From PoT sp049331405 (GTDB taxonomy: Bacteria; Planctomycetota; Planctomycetia; Isosphaerales; Isosphaeraceae), in NCBI RefSeq assembly GCF_049331405.1, contig NZ_CP186274.1, forward strand, positions 2,728,001 through 2,792,000: DNA of 64,000 nucleotides, read 5' to 3'. The translations under genes were made by a program, and so were the position numbers. Below the pieces are notes generated by a model that was not told the origin of the DNA, did not search any database, and saw only the letters and a list, made by a program, of their open reading frames with translations. Positions 17,664-26,575 of this stretch are shown in pieces; positions within the stretch are counted from its first letter, which is position 1; each line of letters starts with the position of its first letter.

Positions 17664-18878
17664 ATGGCTCAGCTTAGCCTTATACTTCCGGTGACCCCGC
17701 GTGTATCCCCGGCGGTTGAGCCGATCCGTGATCTCTGCTCGAACCTGAACGCCCTGGGGCATACGGTCGACTGCATCATCTCCCTCGACCCTGGCGCGGT
17801 CTCGGACCCAAAATTTGCGGATACGGGATGGAGCGTCTGCACGGCCAAGAATCCGGGGCTGTCCGCGGCGGCCGTCGCGGGGCTGGCGCAGGCGCAAGGT
17901 GACGTCCTGCTGCTCCTCGATGGCACCAGGAATTACTCGATCGAGGATCTCAAACGGGTCATCGAGCCGGTCGTCCAGAATGAGGCCGACCTCGTCATCT
18001 CGAGCCCGAGGGTCGAAGGCGGGAAGGGGACTCGCTGGCCTCTCCAGAAGCCGGTCGGCACCCTGTCTCGACGCCTGCTCGGCACGTCTGACCCGCTCTC
18101 GGGGCTCGTCGCGATCTCGCCGAAGCTGCTGGCGACCACCGAGTTCTTCCCGATCGGCTCCCTCTTCGCGCTGGAACTAGCGATCCGGGTCGATGCCCGG
18201 CGCCTCGACGTACCGCTCTCGAGGGCGGTCGGCTCCCCGCACCGGCACTGGTCGATCGACGACCTCCGGTTCGCCAAGCGCTTGTCGGAGGAGCGTTTCG
18301 GCAACTTCTCGCGGCTGATCCAGTTCTGCCTCGTGGGCGCCTCGGGGATGATCGTCGACCTGAGCTGCTACGCCCTCTTCCAGTGGCTCCTGTCGAAGAC
18401 CTCGCTGGCCTCGGCGCAGATGCCCCTGATCGGCGGGCCGCTGACGCTGGCCGTGGCGGCCGCCCTGGCGATCGGGATCGCCCTGACCTGGAACTTCTCG
18501 CTCAATCGCCGGCTCACATTCAGTTATGCCCGGGGCGAGTCGATCCTCAAGCAATTCTTCGCTTATGCGTTGAGCAACGCCCTCGGGATCGTCCTGAGCT
18601 ACTCGCTGCGGCTGCTCCTGCCCCGGCACGTCGGCTACTTCCAGCGCCACAAGCTCGCCGCCGCGCTGGTCGGCATCGTCTGCGCGACGGGCATCAGCTT
18701 CTCGATGGCCCGCTGGTTCGTCTTCGCCAGGCGGCACAACTCGGACATGCCCGAGGCCACCGGGGTCGTCGAGGCCAAGGTCGTCGAGGCGGTCCCCGCT
18801 TCTCGAGAAGCCGGCGATTCGACTTCCAGTTACACCTCGCCCCGCAACCTGTCGGCCTCGGCGCTCGAGGCGCTCTGA
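17664..18878 (+). CDS. Family-2 glycosyltransferase-like protein fused to a GtrA membrane domain
   Basis: A 404-residue fusion. The N-terminal half (about 1-230) has the GT-A fold outline of polyprenol-phosphate sugar transferases: LSLILPVTP, a central QGDVLLLLDG and the DPLSGLVAIS segment. The usual DxD metal site is replaced by DGTRNYS, so catalytic activity is doubtful. The C-terminal half is a GtrA domain with four membrane helices (starting IQFCLVGASGMIVDLSC, later WNFSLNRRLTF), a domain that in other bacteria helps move lipid-linked sugars. The start chosen is the ATG at 17664; upstream in-frame codons encode a basic, non-conserved-looking stretch. Its 3' end overlaps the convergent gene at 18830 by 49 bases. 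Confidence 0.85.
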   Translation: MAQLSLILPVTPRVSPAVEPIRDLCSNLNALGHTVDCIISLDPGAVSDPKFADTGWSVCTAKNPGLSAAAVAGLAQAQGDVLLLLDGTRNYSIEDLKRVIEPVVQNEADLVISSPRVEGGKGTRWPLQKPVGTLSRRLLGTSDPLSGLVAISPKLLATTEFFPIGSLFALELAIRVDARRLDVPLSRAVGSPHRHWSIDDLRFAKRLSEERFGNFSRLIQFCLVGASGMIVDLSCYALFQWLLSKTSLASAQMPLIGGPLTLAVAAALAIGIALTWNFSLNRRLTFSYARGESILKQFFAYALSNALGIVLSYSLRLLLPRHVGYFQRHKLAAALVGIVCATGISFSMARWFVFARRHNSDMPEATGVVEAKVVEAVPASREAGDSTSSYTSPRNLSASALEAL

Positions 18879-19546
18879 CCCTCGGAGTCCGTCGAGGTCG
18901 TTCCCTCCGGCGCGAGGAACTGCAACGGTTCGTCTCGGGTCGGGGGGGCCGGGCGTCGTCGAGGGCGGCGGGCGTACTGATTGAACATGACGGCGACGAA
19001 CACGACCAGCGCGCCCAGGGCGATCGCCCAGTCGAGCTGGTTCGATCGTTTCCGGGGAGCCGGCGCGGCGGGACTTTGCGCGCCGGCCTTCGGCGGTTGG
19101 CTCCCCACGATGAGCGGGGCACCCCGCACGGCGTCGCCCCCTTCGTAGCGGACCTTCTTGAGGTACATCCCCGCGAATTGGAGCGTGCCGGTCTTCGGCA
19201 GGTCGATTCCCTTCTCATCGGGGAAGACGACGCAGAAGGGGTCTCCCGCCGGCGAAATGAGCCAGGCCTCGGTCAGCGAGGGGAAGGTGCCGAACGGCGG
19301 CTGATGGAAGCGGCGGGCGAGCCGGCCTTCCACCTGCACGAATTTGCCCTCGAATTCAGCGCCGCGGAACCAGAGGTCGCGGAAGGTGACCCGACTCGGG
19401 GGCGTCTTCGGCCGGTTCGACTCCGTGAGTGCCGCGCGGTACGCGGGCAAGTCGACGAGTTCGAGTTTGGAATCGGCGAGGAGCCGGGCGGCGGCGAGGT
19501 TCGAGATCGCCAGGGCGAGGCTCGCGATCGCCTTGCGTCGGGTCAT
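18830..19546 (-). CDS. Membrane-anchored protein, fourth gene of motor cluster B
   Basis: A 238-residue protein, unrecognised as a family, but clearly the counterpart of the gene at 5567-6463. It has a signal-like N-terminus (about 5-24), a soluble domain (about 50-150) with FEGKFVQVEGRLAR, LTEAWLISPAG and FAGMYLKKVRY, a Pro/Ala linker and one membrane helix at about 172-189 with a basic then acidic tail. It lacks the first membrane helix spacing of the cluster A protein. Its ATG overlaps the stop of the second ExbD (ATGA), so it is co-translated with the motor. The 3' 49 bases overlap the convergent glycosyltransferase-GtrA gene. Confidence 0.8.
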   Translation of the reverse strand: MTRRKAIASLALAISNLAAARLLADSKLELVDLPAYRAALTESNRPKTPPSRVTFRDLWFRGAEFEGKFVQVEGRLARRFHQPPFGTFPSLTEAWLISPAGDPFCVVFPDEKGIDLPKTGTLQFAGMYLKKVRYEGGDAVRGAPLIVGSQPPKAGAQSPAAPAPRKRSNQLDWAIALGALVVFVAVMFNQYARRPRRRPAPPTRDEPLQFLAPEGTTSTDSEGQSASSAEADRLRGEV

Positions 19547-20079
19547 GGTATGGTCTTCGTCGCGGGAGAGTCGGGCTGAAACTCGCTCGAAGGATTGGCG
19601 AGGCGGATCGTGGTCGCCCCCGCGCTCGAGATCGCGGCGACGAGGCGCGCGGCCTCTTCATAGCGTAAGGCGTCGTCGGCCGCGAGCCTGACGCGGAGCG
19701 GACGGCCTTCGAGGACCTTGACGTAGCGCTGGAGCCGTTCGCCCAGCGTCGAGACGTCGGGGATGGCGAGTTCGCCCAGGCGAAGACCCTTCAGGTCGCC
19801 GAGCTCATTGGCCTCGGCCCTGACGAAGAGGTCGTTCTCGAGGTCGGTATCCACCCGCCTGGCCGGGTTGGGCCGGGCCGTCCCCTTCGTCTCGCCCGGC
19901 AGGGCCAGGGGTGTGGCGGGGAGGTCGAGGTCGATGTGGGTTTCGAGCGAGGGGGACTGGAAGGTCAGCACGAAGAAGGCCAGGAGCTGGAAGGCCATGT
20001 CGAGCATCGGCGTGACGGGGAACTGGACCCCCTCGTCGGGCTTGTGCCGGACCTTCGGCTTACCATGCGGGTAACTCAT
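19543..20079 (-). CDS. ExbD/TolR-type stator protein, cluster B, second copy
   Basis: A 178-residue ExbD-type protein with a basic N-terminus, the helix PVTPMLDMAFQLLAFF containing Asp27, and a periplasmic domain with a long polar insertion (about 60-100). The helix matches the second ExbD of cluster A. The ATG at 20079 overlaps the stop of the preceding ExbD gene (ATGA), and its own stop overlaps the next start, so three genes are translationally chained. Confidence 0.92.
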   Translation of the reverse strand: MSYPHGKPKVRHKPDEGVQFPVTPMLDMAFQLLAFFVLTFQSPSLETHIDLDLPATPLALPGETKGTARPNPARRVDTDLENDLFVRAEANELGDLKGLRLGELAIPDVSTLGERLQRYVKVLEGRPLRVRLAADDALRYEEAARLVAAISSAGATTIRLANPSSEFQPDSPATKTIP

Positions 20080-20546
20080 CGCTCTTGGCCTCGCATGACG
20101 ACCAGCGTGAAGTGGGCGAATCCGCGTTCCTGGGCGATCGCGAGCGTCCGGCGGACCTTCCCATAAGGGACGTCGCGGTCGGCCCTGATGATGACGACCG
20201 TCTGGATCTCGAGCGTCGGACCTCCGAGCGTCTCCTGGCCGGCGACCCGACGCTTGCCTTGTTCGGCCCACCAGGCGTCGGCAGCGTCGCCGTCGATCGC
20301 GCCCGAGTCGAGCAGGATCTTCCCCTCGCGATCCATGAGCACGACCAGGCGGTCGAGGCTCAGGTCCTTGCCCGGCAGCGCCGCGGGCGCGATCGGGAGC
20401 CGGATGTCCTTCGTCGCCCCCTCGAGCTTCGAGCCGAAGTGGATCAGCATCATGAAGAACGTGATGAGCTGGAGCACGACGTCGAGCAACGGCGTCAAAT
20501 TCAGGTTGAAGACCTCTTCGCCACGGTTCCAGGGTTTGCGGGGCAT
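20076..20546 (-). CDS. ExbD/TolR-type stator protein, cluster B, first copy
   Basis: A 156-residue ExbD-type protein with the helix LNLTPLLDVVLQLITFF and Asp22. I use the ATG at 20546, which gives the short cytoplasmic N-terminus (MPRKPWNRGEE) normal for the family; an ATG at 20645 would add 33 residues. The periplasmic domain ends QERGFAHFTLVVM, the typical last strand. It follows the ExbB-type gene by 130 bases. Confidence 0.9.
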   Translation of the reverse strand: MPRKPWNRGEEVFNLNLTPLLDVVLQLITFFMMLIHFGSKLEGATKDIRLPIAPAALPGKDLSLDRLVVLMDREGKILLDSGAIDGDAADAWWAEQGKRRVAGQETLGGPTLEIQTVVIIRADRDVPYGKVRRTLAIAQERGFAHFTLVVMRGQER

Positions 20547-20676
20547 GGCGAATTCTCGCAGGGCCTCTCGGCCGTTGTCTTCGGGCGACTTGACGCGTTG
20601 AGGGGCGTGGACGACGAGGAACCGGGACAACCTCCGCAACCGCATCTTCAGGGATCGAAGCGGTCCGCGCGGGCGA

Positions 20677-21519
20677 TCACTTCTCGTAAGGGGGCAGGGC
20701 GGTGGTCGGCCTGGGCGCCGCGACGACCGGCGCGGTCGAGGCGGAGGCCAGCGGGTGCAGCGACCGGATGCCGGGGGCGAACTGCTCCAGGAGCGTCTCT
20801 GAGGTCAGGGCCACCTCGAGCGAGATCCGGGCGATCCGGTTCCGGAAGAGCGAGTGGAAGTAGATCGCGGGGATCGACAGCGCGATCCCTTCCAGCGTGG
20901 CGAAGAGTGCCGTCGAGATCCCCTCGGCGAGCTGACTCGCCTGGGGCGAACCGCCGGCCGTCGCGATCACGCGAAAGCTCATGATCATGCCATAGACCGT
21001 CCCCACCAGCCCGATCATGGGGCCGAGGGTGCCGACCGTCGCCAGGTAGGTCGTCTGGTGCTCGAGCTCCATGGTGGCGTCTTCGTTGGCCATCTCCATC
21101 GAGCGTTGCGCGGGGCCGGCCCCCGACGGCAGCTTGCGGACGCCGGCGCCCAGGACCCTGGCCAGGAACGACGTGTTCACGACGAGCCGCTGGTAGGCCT
21201 CCTCATACAGCTTCTGGCCGAGGAGGTTGCTCAGTTCGTTGAGCAGCGACGCGGGGATGGCCACCGATCGCCGGCACTGGAAGGCCATCCAGGCGACGAG
21301 GGCGATCAGGTAGAAGGACATCACCGCGATGATGAGGCCCATCGGCCACGAGGCGCGCATCATCCAGTGGAGGAAGGACTCGGAGCCTTCGGCCTGGGCC
21401 GCCGCGGCCGCGGCAGCCTCCGGGGCCTGGGCCGCTTCCTGCGCGAAGGCCGGGGCGAAGACGCCCAGGCCCATCAAGATGGCGATGGCGATCAGCGTGT
21501 GTCGGAAAGTCGAAGACAT
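20677..21519 (-). CDS. MotA/TolQ/ExbB-type proton channel subunit, cluster B
   Basis: A 280-residue channel subunit with a cleavable-looking signal (LIAIAILMGLGVFAPAFAQ), an Ala-rich linker and the three-helix core. The LGPMIGLVGT, GMIMSF and IATAGG signatures are the same as in cluster A, and so is the SxPAIYFHSLFRNRIA segment after the last helix. The C-terminus is Ala/Pro-rich. The ATG at 21519 begins the protein. It opens the minus-strand set of exbB, exbD, exbD and a membrane partner, mirroring 3540-6463. Confidence 0.92.
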   Translation of the reverse strand: MSSTFRHTLIAIAILMGLGVFAPAFAQEAAQAPEAAAAAAAQAEGSESFLHWMMRASWPMGLIIAVMSFYLIALVAWMAFQCRRSVAIPASLLNELSNLLGQKLYEEAYQRLVVNTSFLARVLGAGVRKLPSGAGPAQRSMEMANEDATMELEHQTTYLATVGTLGPMIGLVGTVYGMIMSFRVIATAGGSPQASQLAEGISTALFATLEGIALSIPAIYFHSLFRNRIARISLEVALTSETLLEQFAPGIRSLHPLASASTAPVVAAPRPTTALPPYEK

Positions 21520-21826
21520 GGGACGACGAACTCCCCGGCCGGCATGAGCAAGCGCACACGCGAGGCACCAAGGTCTTAATCGGCAGGTCCGATCCCGGGC
21601 AACGGGCTCAGCTTAGCCGATACCCCCATCGTCGACAACTCCACCAATCCATCCCACCGTCCCATAAATACGGCTCTCCTATGCGAGCAGGAAAGACGGG
21701 TAAGTGAGAGCGCCGCGCGGGGCGTATCACCGGCCGCTCCTCGACACTTGCGACGGCCCATTGGGACTGCTCTAATCCTTCTCCGTCCGTTCTTCCCGCC
21801 TTCTCATCCTCCCGCCGGAGTTCGTC
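21520..21826. other. Divergent region between cluster B and the alpha/beta hydrolase gene
   Basis: 307 bases that must carry two divergent promoters. I see no clear hexamer pair, repeat or gene. Confidence 0.4.
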
Positions 21827-23878
21827 ATGCCGAGACGCCGGACGTCCATTCTCAGGGGTGCAGGGCTCGCCGCCCTCCTCCTCGGATCCCAGGGCTCCCT
21901 CCCCGCCGCCGAGCCGAAGCCGATCGAGGCTTCCGTCGCCAAGGCCCTCGCCAAGGAAGTCATCGGCCCCCGCCAGACCCAGGCCGAGGTCGCCGACTAT
22001 TGCGAGACGGCCATCCCCGCGATGCCTCGCCTCACGACCGTCGCCGACTGGGAGGCCTACGCCCGGGAGGTCCGGTCGAAGGTCTTCGACCAGGTCATCT
22101 TCCGGGGCGAGGCCGAGCGCTGGCGCGACGCCAAGGGGCGCGTCGAGTGGTTCGAGACCCTCAAGGGGGGCCCCGGCTATCGGATCAAGAGGCTCCGCTA
22201 CGAGGCGCTCCCCGGGCTCTGGATCCCGGCCCTGCTGTACGAGCCGGAGAAGCTCGAGGGGAAGGTCCCCGTCGTCCTCGACGTCAACGGCCACGAGAAG
22301 GTCGGGAAGTCGGCCGACTACAAACAGGCGATCTGCATCAACCAGGCCAAGCGCGGGATGCTCGCCCTGAACATCGAGTGGTTCGAGATGGGCCAGCTCA
22401 CGGGGGGCTATCGACATGACCTCATCAACCACATCGACCTCACCGGGACGTCCGGCATCGCCGCCCACTATCTCGCGATGACCCGGGGGATCGACGTCCT
22501 CCTCGCCCACGAGCACGCCGACCCGACCCGCGTCGCGGTGACGGGGCTCTCCGGCGGCGGCTGGCAGACCATCTTCGTGAGCGCCTTCGACACCAGAGTG
22601 ACGCTGGCCGACCCCGTCGCCGGCTATTCGAGCTTCCGGACCCGCGCCCGCGTCCTGAGCGACCTGGGCGACTCGGAGCAGACCCCCTGCGACCTCGCGA
22701 CGGTGACCGACTACGCGACGATGACGGCGATGCTCGCCCCCAGGGCCGCCCTCCTCACCTTCAACGCGACGGACAACTGCTGCTTCGCGGCAGGCCACGC
22801 CCTCCCGCCGCTCCTGGAAGCCGCCAAGCCCGTCTATCAGCTCTACAACAAGGCGGACCGCCTCCGCTCGCACGTGAACACCGACCCCGGCACGCACAAC
22901 TACCTCGTCGACAACCGCCAGGCCTTCTACCGGATGGCCGGCGACCAGTTCTACAAGGGGGACAGCAGCTACGACCCGAAGGAGATCCCGTCCGACTCCG
23001 AGCTGAAGTCGGCCGAGGAGCTCTCCGTCCCCCTGCCCAAGGACAACGCCACCTTCCACAGCCTCGCGCTCAGCCTGAGCGAGAAGACCCCGGCCATCGC
23101 GAACCTCCCGAAGGATGACGACGGCGCCCAGGCCTGGGGCGACTCGCATCGCGCCAAGCTCCGCGACCTCGTCCGGTTCAAGAGCTACAAGGTCCAGGTC
23201 GTGTCCAAGTCCGAAGCCGAGGAGGCGGGCATCCGCACGACCCACTGGCGCCTGAAGGTCGGGGAATGGTCGGTGCCGGCCGTCGAGTTCGTGAAGGGCA
23301 AGCCCGAAGGGGCGACGGTCATCCTCGGCGACTCCGGTCGCAAGGGGCTCTCGAAGGAGATCGCGAGCCGTCTCGAGAAGGCCGAGGCCGCCCGCTTCGT
23401 GGCGATCGACCCGTTCTACCTCGGCGAGGCGAGCGTGAACGATCACGGCTACCTCTACGCCCTCTTGCTGAGCGCGGTGGGAGACCGGCCGCTCGGGTTG
23501 CAGGCGAGCGAGGTCATCGCCGTCGCGGGCTGGATCAAGGAGGCCCGGGGGCTCAACTCGATCGACATCGAGGCGTTCGGTCCCCGGACGAGCCTCATCG
23601 CCCTCGTCGCAGGAGCCCTGGGAGTCGACGAGATCGCCAAGGTGACGCTCACCGACTCGCTCGGCAGCCTCCGCGAGCCGATCGAGTCGAACATGGTCTA
23701 CAACGACGCCCCCGAGATCTTCTGCTTCGGCCTTTTGAGGCAGTTCGACATCCCGACCCTCGCGGCGCTCGTGGCCCCTCGCCCCGTGACCTTCGAGCAT
23801 CAGTCCGACCGCCTGAAGACGACGATCAAGGATCTGGCCGCCTGGTACGCCCACTGGGACTCGAAGTCCAAGCCCTGA
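21827..23878 (+). CDS. Secreted two-domain alpha/beta hydrolase (acetyl-xylan-esterase-like)
   Basis: A 683-residue exported protein with an Arg-rich signal peptide ending near SLPAAEP. The first half is an alpha/beta hydrolase of the acetyl-xylan esterase/dipeptidyl-peptidase-like type: VVLDVNGHEK (oxyanion strand) and the nucleophile elbow GLSGGGW with Ser242, followed by ADPVAGYSSF. The second half (about 430-683) repeats the hydrolase outline (ATVILGDSGRKGL, then FVAIDPFYLGE) but the elbow position reads FGPRTSLIA, so that domain looks catalytically dead. A role in breaking down polysaccharide esters is family inference. The ATG at 21827 is followed by the signal sequence. It converges on a DUF1501 gene. 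Confidence 0.8.
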   Translation: MPRRRTSILRGAGLAALLLGSQGSLPAAEPKPIEASVAKALAKEVIGPRQTQAEVADYCETAIPAMPRLTTVADWEAYAREVRSKVFDQVIFRGEAERWRDAKGRVEWFETLKGGPGYRIKRLRYEALPGLWIPALLYEPEKLEGKVPVVLDVNGHEKVGKSADYKQAICINQAKRGMLALNIEWFEMGQLTGGYRHDLINHIDLTGTSGIAAHYLAMTRGIDVLLAHEHADPTRVAVTGLSGGGWQTIFVSAFDTRVTLADPVAGYSSFRTRARVLSDLGDSEQTPCDLATVTDYATMTAMLAPRAALLTFNATDNCCFAAGHALPPLLEAAKPVYQLYNKADRLRSHVNTDPGTHNYLVDNRQAFYRMAGDQFYKGDSSYDPKEIPSDSELKSAEELSVPLPKDNATFHSLALSLSEKTPAIANLPKDDDGAQAWGDSHRAKLRDLVRFKSYKVQVVSKSEAEEAGIRTTHWRLKVGEWSVPAVEFVKGKPEGATVILGDSGRKGLSKEIASRLEKAEAARFVAIDPFYLGEASVNDHGYLYALLLSAVGDRPLGLQASEVIAVAGWIKEARGLNSIDIEAFGPRTSLIALVAGALGVDEIAKVTLTDSLGSLREPIESNMVYNDAPEIFCFGLLRQFDIPTLAALVAPRPVTFEHQSDRLKTTIKDLAAWYAHWDSKSKP

Positions 23879-23906
23879 TCCCGGCGCAACCCACTCTCAC
23901 GCCCGA

Positions 23907-23960
23907 GAACGCGACGGAGGCAGTGCACGCCGGGAAACCGGCCTGCCTGCCTCCGCGTTC
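23907..23960. terminator. Bidirectional hairpin terminator candidate
   Basis: A long imperfect hairpin lies between two convergent genes. Outer arms 23907-23920 and 23947-23960 pair over about 14 bp with a 2-base bulge, and an inner GCCGG/CCGGC stem is capped by a GAAA tetraloop. Confidence 0.6.
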
Positions 23961-23985
23961 GTTTCGCGTTCGTCCTCGGTGCTGA

Positions 23986-25389
23986 TCAGACGGCGGCGCC
24001 GCTGAAGAGTGGGGCGATGACCTGGCCTCGGTTCAGCTCAAGGGGTCGGCCCAGGGGATCCATGACCATGCTCGACGGGTCGACACCGAGGACGCTGTAG
24101 ATCGTCGCGCCGAGGTCGGACGGATAGAAGCCCCGGGTCGCCGGATAGGCGCCGATCTTGTCCGACTTGCCGATGAACTGGCCGCCCCGAACCCCCGCGC
24201 CGGCGAAGAGGGCGGAGAAGACCCCCGACCAGTGGTCGCGGCCGACCTTCGCCGGGTTCGTGCTGCCGACGTTGGGAACGAGCTTCGGCGTGCGGCCGAA
24301 CTCGCCCACCATCACGACAAGCGTGTCGTCGATGAGGCCGGTGGCGTTCAGGTCGTCGAGTAAGGCCGAGACGGCCTGGTCGAGCGGGGGCAGGAGCCTG
24401 GTCTTGAGCTGCTCGCAGTTGTCGTTGTGCGTGTCCCAGTTGTTCATCGAGCCCATGTTGGCCTGGATGATCGGGACCCCGGCCTGCACGAGCCTCCTGG
24501 ACAGCAGCAACGACTGGCCGAAGAGGTGTCGCCCATAGCGGTCGCGGACCCGCGGATCCTCGCGCTCGAGGGCGAAGGCCCGCTTGACCTTGCCCGAGGT
24601 CAGCATGGTGAATGCCTTGTCCTGCAGGCCGCCGAACTCGTTCCTCGACGACATGCCGTCGATCCGGGCGTGCTGGCCGTCGATCTCCTGCAGGAGCGCC
24701 CGGCGATTCCCGAGCTGGTCGGCGGTCAGGCCGACGGGGAGCGTCAGGGACTCGATCTGGAAATTGGCCGCGCTCGGGTCCTGGGTGATGTGCCAGGGGT
24801 CGAACTTCGACCCGAGCAGCCCGGCGTTCTGGCCCGAGAAGCCGTAGCCGTTATTCAGGTACGTCGGCAGCATGACCCCGTTGGGGATCCCGTCGTTGCG
24901 GGGCCGGACGAAGTCGAGCCCCGACGCATAGCAGGGCCAGTCCGACCTCGACGCCATGTGGGTCGAGCCCGGCGGCATCTTGTCGATGCCGGTCAGCACC
25001 ATGTGGGTCCCGTGCTCGTGGCTCGGGATCTCGTGCGTCATCGACCGGATCACCGCGTATTGATCGGCGCGCGAGGCGAGTTGGGGGAGATGCTCGCAGA
25101 TCGAGACCCCCGGCAGTTTGGTCGGGATCGGCTGGAAGCCACCCCGGACCTCGGCGGGCGCCTCAGGCTTCATGTCGAACGTGTCTATGTGGCTCGGTGC
25201 GCCGGTCAGGAAGATCAGGATGACCGACTTCCCCCGACGCGGCATGACCTCCGCATTCGCCCTCGCCTGCCCGCCGAGCAGGCTGGGCAGACCCATCCCC
25301 ATGAGCCCCGAGAAACCGACCTGGAGCAATTCGCGGCGATGGAAACCGATGGAATGCGAATGTCCACGCACGGAGAGTCTTCGATCCAC
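23986..25389 (-). CDS. DUF1501 family exported protein
   Basis: A 467-residue DUF1501 protein, a sulfatase-fold family abundant in planctomycetes and of unknown exact role. The N-terminus has a twin-arginine-like signal (HRRELLQVGFSGLMGMG). Family landmarks are FLTGAPSHIDTFDMKP, SMTHEIPSHEHG, NNWDTHNDN, VMVGEFGRTP and GRDHWSGVFSALFAGAGVRGG. The start is a GTG at 25389 with GAGGTGA close upstream; no ATG lies before the signal. In many planctomycetes such genes sit beside DUF1549/DUF1553 partners, but none is present here, so this one is solitary. Confidence 0.92.
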   Translation of the reverse strand: MDRRLSVRGHSHSIGFHRRELLQVGFSGLMGMGLPSLLGGQARANAEVMPRRGKSVILIFLTGAPSHIDTFDMKPEAPAEVRGGFQPIPTKLPGVSICEHLPQLASRADQYAVIRSMTHEIPSHEHGTHMVLTGIDKMPPGSTHMASRSDWPCYASGLDFVRPRNDGIPNGVMLPTYLNNGYGFSGQNAGLLGSKFDPWHITQDPSAANFQIESLTLPVGLTADQLGNRRALLQEIDGQHARIDGMSSRNEFGGLQDKAFTMLTSGKVKRAFALEREDPRVRDRYGRHLFGQSLLLSRRLVQAGVPIIQANMGSMNNWDTHNDNCEQLKTRLLPPLDQAVSALLDDLNATGLIDDTLVVMVGEFGRTPKLVPNVGSTNPAKVGRDHWSGVFSALFAGAGVRGGQFIGKSDKIGAYPATRGFYPSDLGATIYSVLGVDPSSMVMDPLGRPLELNRGQVIAPLFSGAAV

Positions 25390-25603
25390 GGTTCACCTCG
25401 CGATCACGGACGGCGGGATACTGCGGAGACCCTCCTTTATGCCCCATAAAGCCGATTTGTTCAACAGAAATCAAATTCGGTTCTTTGCGCGTCGGGAGGC
25501 TGGAGGAAACAGGCAACTACGGACCTGGAGTTCGGCGTACCGACCGACTCAACCCTGCGGTCTCATTGCCGACATCTCCGGGTTCGGAACGGGTTCGGGC
25601 GGC

Positions 25604-26275
25604 TCAGTGACCCGACTGCGGCGCGACGAGGACCTTGCCGGCGGCCTCGGCACCGAGGGCGACCGTGCGGTTCTCGAGCCGGATGACCAGCGCGCCGGAC
25701 TCGGGCCGGTTCTCGGCGAGCTCTCCCGAGGCGTTCAGGTCGAGGCCGCACTCGGTCAGATACCGGAGAAAGGCGGGGTCCTGGTCGACGACCCGGACGA
25801 CCCGGAAGGACTGCCCACGGGGGAGCTTGGCCAGGGGGGTCCCCTCGATCTCGGCGAGCGAGCCGTCCGCCGTGGGGATTGGGTCGCCGTGCGGGTCGAC
25901 CGCCGGATGCCCGAGGAAAGCGTCGATCCGGTCGATCAGGCGCTCGGAGGCCGCATGCTCCATGTGCTCGGCCTCCTCGTGGACCTCATCCCAGGGCATG
26001 TCCAGCGTCTTGACCAGGAAGAGCTCCAGGAGGCGATGGCGGCGGATGACCTTCATCGCCAGGCGCTGGCCGGACTCGGTGAGGCGGGCCCCTTCATAGG
26101 GGGTGTATGTGGCGAGACTCGCCTCGGAGAGGGTCTTGAGCATCCCGGTCACGGTCCCGGGAGAGACCCCCAAGGCGTGCGCGAGGACCCCCGTCGCCAC
26201 CGCGGAATGCCCCCCGTCGCGGGCGGCGATCTGGGCGATGGCCTTCACGTAGTTCTCGACGGTCAAACTCGCCAC
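25604..26275 (-). CDS. DtxR/MntR-type metal-dependent transcriptional regulator
   Basis: A 223-residue iron- or manganese-responsive repressor. The winged-helix DNA-binding part spans about 5-65 (GVSPGTVTGMLKTL as recognition region), the metal-binding and dimer domain about 66-140 (RHRLLELFLV, then EVHEEAEHMEHAAS, with the conserved Glu/His ligands, and GHPAVDPHGDPIP), and a FeoA/SH3-like domain to the end. A GTG at 26275 is the start, with a GGAGG about 9 bases upstream. No obvious metal transporter is adjacent; the nearest metal pump in the window is the ATPase-SPFH operon 14 kb away. Confidence 0.92.
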   Translation of the reverse strand: MASLTVENYVKAIAQIAARDGGHSAVATGVLAHALGVSPGTVTGMLKTLSEASLATYTPYEGARLTESGQRLAMKVIRRHRLLELFLVKTLDMPWDEVHEEAEHMEHAASERLIDRIDAFLGHPAVDPHGDPIPTADGSLAEIEGTPLAKLPRGQSFRVVRVVDQDPAFLRYLTECGLDLNASGELAENRPESGALVIRLENRTVALGAEAAGKVLVAPQSGH

Positions 26276-26575
26276 GAAGAACCGCCTCCTCCAGGGGAAG
26301 GTCGTCGTCCGCCGACGGACGACCTATTTCTCGCTCCGGCTTGCACCCATGGTACGCAAGAGCCGGGTGGGTGGGGAAGGAACCAACGCCGAGATCGTCC
26401 TAAATCTCGAATTGCACGCAAGTTCGGCTCACAAGAGAGGGGCTCGATCGGCCTACCTACGCTCGATCCCGGACTCGACGCCCGGGCCCTGGAGCCGGAC
26501 TTGTGTGCATACGATGCAAGCATCCCGCCCCGCGAGACGCATGTCAGCTCGACCCATTCGAGGCGGGGTCGGGCG
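26276..26575. other. Intergenic region upstream of the DtxR-type gene
   Basis: 300 bases holding the presumed promoter of the regulator. I see no palindrome clear enough to call a metal-regulator operator. Confidence 0.4.

Noticed and set aside
19414..19428. GGTTCGACTCC resembling a tRNA T-arm
   Set aside because: It lies within the cluster B partner gene and no acceptor or anticodon stems fit around it.
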